This document shows, piece after piece, positions 28,338-35,297 of a stretch of DNA of 64,000 nucleotides. Where the stretch lies: the NCBI GenBank assembly GCA_016720425.1, contig JADKKQ010000010.1, positions 62,001 to 126,000 of the forward strand, written 5' to 3'. The translations under genes were made by a program, and so were the position numbers. Position 1 is the first letter of the stretch. The number at the start of each line of letters is the position of its first letter. The DNA comes from Betaproteobacteria bacterium (GTDB lineage Bacteria; Pseudomonadota; Gammaproteobacteria; Burkholderiales; Casimicrobiaceae). Below the pieces are notes generated by a model. The model saw only the letters and a list, made by a program, of their open reading frames with translations, made no database searches and was not told the origin of the DNA.

Positions 28338-29986
28338 TCAGGGGTTCTTCACGTAGGCGTTCTTGCGCAGGTAGAACCACCAGTTCAGCACCAGGCAGAG
28401 CGCATAGAAGATCGCGAAGCCGTACATCGCCACTTGCGGCGACCCGGCCTTGATCTGGTCGCCGATCACGATCGGGGCGACGAACGCGCCGTAGGCGGCG
28501 ATCGCCGACGTCCAGCCCAGCACCGGCCCGGCCTGCGTGCGGTCGAAGATGACGCCGATGGTGCGGAAGGTCGAGCCGTTGCCGACGCCGCTGGCGAAGA
28601 ACAGCACGATGAACAGGCCCAGGAACGCGGGAAGTACTGCTCCGGCGTCGCCGAGCCGTAGGCCTGCATCATCACGTAGCCGACCGCCACCGACGCGGCG
28701 ACCATCACCACCGAGATCACCTGGGTGACGATCGAGCCGCCGAGCTTGTCCGAGATCCAGCCGCCGATCGGACGCACCGCGGCGCCGACGAAGGGGCCGA
28801 TCCACGCGTAGGTGAAGGCCGACGGGGCGTTCGGGTTCTTGAGCGTGTGCTGCAGCACGCCGTTGGCATCGGGCACGTGGCTGATGCCGAAGATCACCGT
28901 GATCGACAGCGGCAGCGCCATCGAGAAGCCGATGAACGAGCCGAAGGTCACGATGTACAGCGCCGTCATCGACCAGGTGTGCTTGTCCTTGAAGATGGCG
29001 AACTGCTTGGCGACGTTCTCCTTCATCGGGCCGAAGGCGGCGAGCTTCATGATCAGCAGCGCGGCGACGACGTCGAGCGGAATCGCGACCCACATGCTGA
29101 TCAGGCCCAGGCCCGTCGGCTTGGGCAGGTACAGGTACAGGCCGAGGATCGAGGGCACGAACGCCAGCGAGTAGAGCCAGGTGATCTTGGCGAACGCGAC
29201 GATCGGATTCCCGCTGTCGGGCGTGACCGTCTTCAGGTTGTTCATGCCGAACCAGCACAGCACCGACAGCGGCACCAGCGACAGCACCCAGGCGAAGCCG
29301 GCGTTCTGGATCCAGGTCGGCGTGCCGGCGGCGATCTTGCCGAGGATCCAGCCGCTGTCCTTCATCAGCGTCATCGGCTCGCCGCCGAAGGCGCCGAACA
29401 GGCCGACCGTCATCACCAGCGGGATCACGACCTGCATCGTCGTGACGCCGAAGTTGCCGAGGCCGGCGTTGAGGCCCAGCGCGGTGCCCTGCAGCCGCTT
29501 CGGGAAGAACGTGCTGATGTTCGACATCGAGCTGGCGAAGTTGCCGCCGCCCACGCCCGACCACAGCGCCATCAGCTGGAACGCCCACAGCGGCCAGTCC
29601 TTGTGCTGCAGCACGATGCCGGTGCCGATGGCCGGCGCCAGCAGCATCGCGGTGGTCAGGAAGATGGTGTTGCGCCCGCCGGCCAGGCGGATCAGGAACG
29701 ACGCCGGGATGCGCATCGTCGCGCCGGCGATGCCGGCGATGGCGGTCAGCGTGAACAGCTCGGCCTGGGTGAACGGGAAGCCCAGGTTGAGCATCTGCAC
29801 GGTGATGATTCCCCACATGCCCCAGACCGCGAAGCCGCAGAGCAGCGCGGGCACCGAGATCCAGAGGTTCCGGTACGCGATCCGCTTGCCGGTCGCCTCC
29901 CAGAACGCGTTGTCCTCGGGGCGCCAGTCGACGACGTCGGCCGAACCGGAGACCTTGGGTGGAGGGGCAGCTTGTGCGGTGTTCAT
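28338..29986 (-). pseudogene. narK: NarK-type nitrate transporter with a single-base frameshift
   Basis: NNP-family transporter. The first frame runs from MNTAQAAPPP through the signature SGVGGGNFASSMSNISTFFP to YGSATPEQYF. There the protein continues in another frame (PAFLGLFIVLFFASGVGNGS to KNAYVKNP). The break lies at the GGG of 28629-28631 (plus strand), where one base less than expected is seen. With one base restored the protein would be 549 aa. As it stands the first frame stops at 28466 after about 50 aberrant residues. It may be a true mutation or a sequencing error. Confidence 0.88.
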
Positions 29987-30017
29987 CGTCTACTCCCTTG
30001 CCTATGGATGGCGGGTT

Positions 30018-30091
30018 CTTGTAGCAGCGGCTTCAGCCGCGAATGCAGGAATTGTTCGGTGCACGGTTCGCGCCGGAGGGCGCTCCTGCAG
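30018..30091. repeat. Inverted REP pair (BIME-like)
   Basis: Two REP-like units face each other: CAGCGGCTTCAGCCGCGAA at 30025-30043 and, on the minus strand, CAGGAGCGCCCTCCGGCGCG (ending near 30070). Each can fold into a short GC hairpin and carries a GTAG/GCAG-type head. They lie between narK1 and the frameshifted narK. Such units stabilise mRNA or end transcription in other bacteria. Confidence 0.7.
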
Positions 30092-30126
30092 AGGTTCGGC
30101 CTTCTTCGCGCCATCCGGGACGGATC

Positions 30127-31389
30127 TCAGCCCTTGAGGCTGAAGTTCTTCGAGCGCAGGCCCATCAGCTCGGCCTTGCGCACTTCGGTCCAGTACATCC
30201 AGATCAGCGACACCCAGACGATGCCGTACATCAGCATGAAGCACGACGAGCGGATGCCGGTGAGGTCGAGCAGGACGCCGAACAGGATCGGCAGCAGGAA
30301 GCCGCCGAGGCCGCCGGCGAGGCCGACGATGCCGGAGATCACGCCGATGTTGTGCGGGTATTCGTCGGAGATGTACTTGAACACCGACGCCTTGCCGAAC
30401 GCCCAGGCGATGCCCATGACGAACATCAGCGCGGTGAACGCCCAGGGGTTGAGGCCGACGTGGAAGGTCTTCGGCCCGTCGACGGTGGTGATCGTCATGT
30501 CGGTCTGCGGGTACGACAGCAGGAAGAGGCAGATCCACGACACCCAGAGCACCCACCACGTCACCTTGTGCGCGCCCCACTTGTCCGACATCCAGCCGCC
30601 GACCGCGCGCAGCACGCCGCCCGGCAGCGAGAACGCCGCCGCCAGCAGCGCGGCCAGCCGGATGTCGAAGCCGTACTCGGCGACGTAGAACTGCGTCATC
30701 CACAGCGCCAGCGCGACGTAGCCGCCGAACACGATCGAGTAGTACTGGCAGTACTTCCAGACGTTGGGGTCGCGCATCACCGCCAGTTGCTGGCGCCAGG
30801 TGATCCGCGAATCGACGAGGTGCTTGGGATCGCTGTAGCTGAAGATCCAGAACAGGATCGCCGTGCCGAGCATCACCGCGGCGTAGACCTGCGGCACCAC
30901 CGCCCAGCCGACCGAGACGACGATCGCCGGCGCGACGAACTTGTTGACCGCGGCGCCCGAGTTGCCGGCGCCGTAGACGCCCATCGCGAAACCCTGGTGC
31001 TTGCGGTCGAACCAGCGCGCGACGTAGGGCGTGCCGACCGAGAACGAGCCGCCGGCGACGCCGACGAAGAGCCCGAGCACCAGGTACTGCCAGTACTCGG
31101 TGGCGTAGCCGATCAGCCAGATCGGCACCACGCAGACCATCATCAGCCAGAACATCACGATGCGGCCGCCGAACTTGTCGGTCCACATGCCGAGCGGCAC
31201 GCGGATCAGCGAGCCGGTGAGCACCGGCATCGCGGTCAGGATGCCGAACTGGGTCGCGTTGAGGTTGAGGGTCTTCTTGATCGGGATGCCGATGACCCCG
31301 AACATCATCCAGACCATGAAGCACACGGTGAATGCCAGCGTGCTGACGATCAGTACCGAAATGCCCTTCGCCTTCTGTGTCTTGGCCAT
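30127..31389 (-). CDS. narK: NarK1-type nitrate transporter
   Basis: A shorter NNP-family transporter, 420 aa with 12 hydrophobic segments. It begins MAKTQKAKGISVLIVSTLAF. It has GVAGGSFSVGTPYVARWFD and GLAGGLGGFLLPILFG at the signature positions. By resemblance to NarK1 it is probably a nitrate/H+ symporter. It is the first transporter gene after the regulators. A 150-bp upstream gap contains a NarL-like 7-2-7 site. Confidence 0.92.
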   Translation of the reverse strand: MAKTQKAKGISVLIVSTLAFTVCFMVWMMFGVIGIPIKKTLNLNATQFGILTAMPVLTGSLIRVPLGMWTDKFGGRIVMFWLMMVCVVPIWLIGYATEYWQYLVLGLFVGVAGGSFSVGTPYVARWFDRKHQGFAMGVYGAGNSGAAVNKFVAPAIVVSVGWAVVPQVYAAVMLGTAILFWIFSYSDPKHLVDSRITWRQQLAVMRDPNVWKYCQYYSIVFGGYVALALWMTQFYVAEYGFDIRLAALLAAAFSLPGGVLRAVGGWMSDKWGAHKVTWWVLWVSWICLFLLSYPQTDMTITTVDGPKTFHVGLNPWAFTALMFVMGIAWAFGKASVFKYISDEYPHNIGVISGIVGLAGGLGGFLLPILFGVLLDLTGIRSSCFMLMYGIVWVSLIWMYWTEVRKAELMGLRSKNFSLKG

Positions 31390-31484
31390 CCCCCGCTCCC
31401 TCGCGCGCACAGGCGTTGCTGCAGTGCGGCCATTCTGGACTGCAGCCGCGCACGCCGGCATTCGCCGCAGGGCGAGGCGTCTGA

Positions 31485-31500
31485 TAGTTCCAAAGGAGTA
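31485..31500 (-). promoter_or_regulatory. Candidate NarL 7-2-7 binding site before narK1
   Basis: On the plus strand TAGTTCC-AA-AGGAGTA. The right half is a perfect NarL heptamer on the minus strand (TACTCCT, consensus TACYYMT); the left half has two mismatches in inverted orientation with a 2-bp spacer. It lies about 100 bp upstream of the narK1 start, a reasonable activator position. narXL is next door. Predicted only. Confidence 0.45.
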
Positions 31501-31538
31501 TGGCGGCCGGCGAACGCCTGTGCTGGCCGCGACGACGA

Positions 31539-32339
31539 TCAGTCGACGGTCGGGATCCGGTAGCAGTGGAGCCGGGTCTGCCGCCGGTCCCCGACGGCGA
31601 TTTCCCGCCAGGCGGCGACGTCGGGCACCGGAAAGCTGTTCGACACCAGCAGCGCCTGCGCCGGCATCTCGCCGACGACCTTCGCCCAGAGCCGCCGCAT
31701 CGGCGCCGGCGACAGGAAGGCGTAGACGACGTCGGCGCGGGACAGATCGGCTTGCCACAGGTCGCCGAAGCGGATGGTCACGTTCGGGTGCCGGACAGCC
31801 CGCAGGCGCGCGAGCAGCCACGGCAGCGGCGCGTGCTCGACGCCGACCAGGCGCGCTTCGGGCCGCGCCGCCGCGATGCGGAACAGGAGCCCGCCGTGGC
31901 CGCAGCCGAGGTCGACGATGCGGCAAGCGCCCTGCGGCAGCAACTGCGCCAGCGCGTCGGCCGTCGCCGCGTTCGAGAAGTAGAGCGGCACGCGGCTCCG
32001 ATCGGTGCGCCAGAAGACCAGCAGCAGCGCGACGAACGCGCCCAGCCACCAGCCCGGATGCAGCGGCAGCCGCGACGCGAGCACGACGAGCGGCACGAAC
32101 GCCGCGTGGATCGCCCACCACCAGCGCGGGGCGCCCTGCCCTCGCGCCACCGTCGCCGCGACGGCGCCCTGGACCAGCGCCAGCGGCAGCGGCTGCCGCA
32201 GCGGCCCGGGTTCCAGCAGCGCCAGCAGCAGGCCGGCCACGACGAACCCGGCCGCCTGGGCACCGAGGATCGGCCGCAGCGGCAGCCGATGGCGTGCGTA
32301 CTCGCGGGCGCTGTCCGGCCGGTCAGGGTCTGGCCGCAA
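31539..32339 (-). CDS. Membrane-anchored SAM-dependent methyltransferase in the nar cluster
   Basis: About 266 aa. Two or three hydrophobic segments at the N-terminus (AAGFVVAGLLLALL, then AAFVPLVVLASRL and WWLGAFVALLLVFW) are followed by a class I methyltransferase domain with motif I as VDLGCGHGGLL. The substrate is unknown. There is no ATG at a sensible place; a TTG at 32339, inside the 3' end of narL, is the best start, so it may depend on narL translation. A GTG further in is possible. It sits between narL and narK1. Confidence 0.7.
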   Translation of the reverse strand: MRPDPDRPDSAREYARHRLPLRPILGAQAAGFVVAGLLLALLEPGPLRQPLPLALVQGAVAATVARGQGAPRWWWAIHAAFVPLVVLASRLPLHPGWWLGAFVALLLVFWRTDRSRVPLYFSNAATADALAQLLPQGACRIVDLGCGHGGLLFRIAAARPEARLVGVEHAPLPWLLARLRAVRHPNVTIRFGDLWQADLSRADVVYAFLSPAPMRRLWAKVVGEMPAQALLVSNSFPVPDVAAWREIAVGDRRQTRLHCYRIPTVD

Positions 32340-32970
32340 TCCCGTGCTCGATCGCCCAGACCGCCGCCTGCACCCGGCTCGAGAGCTCGAGCTTGCGCAG
32401 GATGTGCTGGACGTGGATCTTGACGGTGCTCTCGGCGACTTCGAGCGTGCGCGCGATTTCCTTGTTGCTGGCGCCGCGGGCGATGAAGGAGAGAATCTCG
32501 CGTTCGCGCGGCGACAGCGCGGGCAGCGCCGGCGCGCCGGCGCCACGGAGCTCGCGCAGCAGCTTCGCCGACATCTCGGGCGACATCACCGACTCGCCCG
32601 CCGCCGCGCGGCGCACCGAATCGACCAGGAAATCGCTGTCGATGTTCTTCAGCAGGTAGCCCTGCGCGCCGCCCTTCAGCGCCGCCATCAGGTCCTCGGC
32701 GTTCTCCGACACCGTCAGCATGACCACCGGGAGCCCGGGGGCTTCGCGCAGGATCGCCTGCATCGCCTCGATGCCCGAGATGCCCGGCATGTTGAGGTCG
32801 AGCAGCACGACGTCGGGCTGCAGCGCCGCGATGGTGCGGATGCCCTCCAGCCCGTCCGCCGCCTCGCCGACGACGGCGAAGTCGGCGACGCCCCCGAGCA
32901 GCGCGATGATGCCGCGCCGGAACAGCGTGTGGTCGTCGACGACGACGATGCGGATCGCCGGCTCGCTCAT
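32323..32970 (-). CDS. narL: Nitrate/nitrite response regulator NarL
   Basis: DNA-binding response regulator, 215 aa. The receiver domain has the acidic pair in VVVDDHTLFRRG, the phospho-Asp in VVLLDLNMPG and Lys in YLLKN. The C-terminal LuxR-type HTH is LSPREREILSFIARGASNKEI, continuing to STVKIHVQHILRKL. Partner of NarX, 37 bp upstream. In other bacteria it activates narK and narG operons with FNR under nitrate. Confidence 0.95.
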   Translation of the reverse strand: MSEPAIRIVVVDDHTLFRRGIIALLGGVADFAVVGEAADGLEGIRTIAALQPDVVLLDLNMPGISGIEAMQAILREAPGLPVVMLTVSENAEDLMAALKGGAQGYLLKNIDSDFLVDSVRRAAAGESVMSPEMSAKLLRELRGAGAPALPALSPREREILSFIARGASNKEIARTLEVAESTVKIHVQHILRKLELSSRVQAAVWAIEHGIAARP

Positions 32971-33007
32971 CGCCGTGCCTCGCGGCCGCGCGCGGTGGCG
33001 CGAACCG

Positions 33008-34936
33008 TCACGCGGCCTCCCGTTGCGCGACCGGCAGGCGCAGCCGCACCTCGGTGCCGCGGCCCGGCTGCGAGCGCACGTCGACGCGAGCGCCGATCCG
33101 GGCCGCGCGCTCGTGCATGATGCGCAGGCCGACGTGATCGGCGGCATCGTCCGGTGGGCGCGTGGGATCGAAGCCGCGGCCGTCGTCGCGAACCGCGAAG
33201 CTGTAGCCCGGCCCGCGGGCCAGGTCGACCTCGACCTTCGACGCGCCGGAGTGCTTGCGCACGTTGGACAGCGCCTCCTGCAGGATGTGCATGACCTGCA
33301 GCTGGTCGTCGGGCGCCAGCGGCGCCGCGGATCCGGTCGCCCGCAGCTCGGCCGCGATGCCGGTCTGGTGCTCGAAGCGCGTGAGCAGCGTCCGCACGCC
33401 GAGCTCGACGTCGCCGTCGGCCACCCGGGTACGGAAGTGGACGAGGAGCTCGCGCACGTCGGCGTAGGACTCCTGCACGCCGGCCTGGATCTCGTCGAGG
33501 ACGCGCTTGGCCTCGCCGGGGTCGGGCGCGGCCAGCGCCTTCCTCAGCATCTGCGTCTGCAGGTTGAGGAAGGCGAGCGACTGCGCGATCGAGTCGTGCA
33601 GTTCCTGGGCGAGGAGGTTGCGCTCCTCGGCGATCGCGAGCTCCCGCTCGCGCGAGACCAGGCGCAGGCTCTCGATCGCGACGCCGAGATTCTGTCCCAG
33701 GCTCTCGTAGAGGTGGCGCTCCTCGGCGGGGACTTCGCGCGCCTCGCGGTAGAACAGGTTGAAGATCCCCAGCACCTGCTGCTGCGCGGCGATCGGAAGC
33801 GCGGCGACGGTGGCGAACCCCGCCTCGCGGCAGTGCGGCAGCGTGACGCTGCCGGGCGAGCGCCCGGCGCTGAAGACGTGGACGACCGTCGCACCGCGCG
33901 CGGCCACCTCGCCGCACGCGCACTCGCCGCGCGCGATGCAGTGCTCCTTGTCGTGGAACGCGGCGGCGAGACCGTCCTCGACGAACAGGTGCAGCGTCGC
34001 ACCGTCGGGCGACATCAGGCGCACCGCGCCAGCGTCGGCGCCGGCGACGACGAGCAGCCGGCGCAGGAACCCGCGGCACAGTTCCTCCTGCGTCGAGGGC
34101 GCGTTTAGCAGCGCCGTCATGTCGTAGAGCGTCGCCAGCCGCGTGTTCTGGCGCTCGAGCGAGCGCGTCTTCTCGGCGACGCGGCGCTCGAGCGTCCGGT
34201 ACGACTCCTGCAGCTGCCCGGCCATGTGGTTGAAGCCGGTGGCCAGCGCGCCGAACTCGTCCTGGGACTCGACGGGCAGGCGGACGTCGAAATCGCCCTT
34301 CGCCATCCGCTGCAGGCCGTCGTCGAGCTGGTGGACCGGCCGAATGATGAACAGGAACGAGAGGTAGATGAGCGCCACCGAGCCGATGATCGCCAGCGCG
34401 ACCAGCGCGAGCTGGATCGTGCGCAGCAACGACGTCGCCTGCGCGATGTCCTGCTCCAGCGTGCCCACCAGCGTGTTGACGACGGCGACGAACTGCTCGA
34501 TGCGCGCGCGATCGACGTCGAGCCCGCCCCCGGTGACCGAGCGCTCGAGCGCCGGACGCAGGAACCGCCACTCGCGGTCGAGTTCGGCGAACTGCGCGGC
34601 GATCGCGTCGGTCCGCGGCACGAACAGCGGCCGCGCCGGGTCGCCGGTGCGCAACGTGGCGACCACCGCCTCGAACGCCGCGATGTCGGCCTCGATCAGC
34701 AGCGCGGTGGCTGCGGGCTCCGCTGCCTGCGGCAACGTCTCCTGCGCGAGGTAGGCGAGCCGATAGGTGCGCATCCGCAGGCTGCCCGCGTCGTTGATGG
34801 CCGCGGCGCTGCCCTCCAGCCGCCACGAGACGAGCAGCGTGAGGCCGATCGACACCAGCGCGACCACCAGGAAGAAGACCTGGATGCCGACGAGCTTGGC
34901 GCTGAGTTTGCCGGATTGCTGCATGGAACGGACCAT
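33008..34936 (-). CDS. narX: Nitrate/nitrite sensor histidine kinase NarX
   Basis: Two-transmembrane sensor kinase, about 642 aa. The first hydrophobic segment is followed by the periplasmic P-box INDAGSLRMRTYRLAY, which binds nitrate in E. coli NarX. After the second segment comes a HAMP domain, then a GAF-like module with a Cys cluster (CIARGECACGE) as in NarX. The HisKA_3 H-box is QELHDSIAQSLAFL and the ATPase has an N-box and G-box (DDGRGFDPTR). ATG at 34936 is preferred; others lie at 34924 (ATG) and 34969 (GTG). An FNR-type box is 48 bp upstream. Confidence 0.94.
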   Translation of the reverse strand: MVRSMQQSGKLSAKLVGIQVFFLVVALVSIGLTLLVSWRLEGSAAAINDAGSLRMRTYRLAYLAQETLPQAAEPAATALLIEADIAAFEAVVATLRTGDPARPLFVPRTDAIAAQFAELDREWRFLRPALERSVTGGGLDVDRARIEQFVAVVNTLVGTLEQDIAQATSLLRTIQLALVALAIIGSVALIYLSFLFIIRPVHQLDDGLQRMAKGDFDVRLPVESQDEFGALATGFNHMAGQLQESYRTLERRVAEKTRSLERQNTRLATLYDMTALLNAPSTQEELCRGFLRRLLVVAGADAGAVRLMSPDGATLHLFVEDGLAAAFHDKEHCIARGECACGEVAARGATVVHVFSAGRSPGSVTLPHCREAGFATVAALPIAAQQQVLGIFNLFYREAREVPAEERHLYESLGQNLGVAIESLRLVSRERELAIAEERNLLAQELHDSIAQSLAFLNLQTQMLRKALAAPDPGEAKRVLDEIQAGVQESYADVRELLVHFRTRVADGDVELGVRTLLTRFEHQTGIAAELRATGSAAPLAPDDQLQVMHILQEALSNVRKHSGASKVEVDLARGPGYSFAVRDDGRGFDPTRPPDDAADHVGLRIMHERAARIGARVDVRSQPGRGTEVRLRLPVAQREAA

Positions 34937-35297
34937 GGAATGCGAAGGCAGGGGTCGATTCTCGCACACCTCGGGTCGACGCCTTGATCCTGGTCAAGCG
35001 ATCGGTCCGTTCCCGGCGCCGCCGATTTCGGAACGCAGTACGATCATGGCGAAGTCGCCGGTTTGCAGCCGGCCGCCGCCAGGCACCCGGTCTCGCCCGT
35101 CGGCCCCGACCCCGGCGACGGGCCGGCCGGCAGCAGGGCTCGGGGCGGGCCAGCTGCGGCGAGACCGGTTCCTGCGGCGATTCCCGCGCGACGACGGGTT
35201 TGTCCAACCCGCGGTCCGGTCGCAGCCTGCCGCCGATGCCGCGAAGGATTCGCTCGCGCGTCTCGCCGCGAGCGGGGTCCATCTCTGGAGAAGCCGC
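34937..35297. other. Divergent intergenic region between narX and ppdK
   Basis: 361 bp with no convincing gene. It contains the FNR-like palindrome at 34984-34997 close to narX; the remainder, nearer ppdK, shows no recognisable site. It must hold the promoters of both divergent transcripts. Confidence 0.5.
34984..34997. promoter_or_regulatory. FNR/ANR-type box before narX
   Basis: TTGATCCTGGTCAA differs at one position from the consensus TTGATNNNNATCAA. Its centre is about 54 bp before the narX ATG, close to the usual -41.5 position if transcription starts just before the gene. It implies anaerobic induction of narXL. It could also act on ppdK, but that start is about 300 bp away. Confidence 0.65.

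Noticed and set aside
31418..31446. Inverted repeat GCTGCAGT...ACTGCAGC upstream of narK1
   Set aside because: 8-bp arms with a 13-bp spacer match no known nar regulator site and may be chance in this composition.
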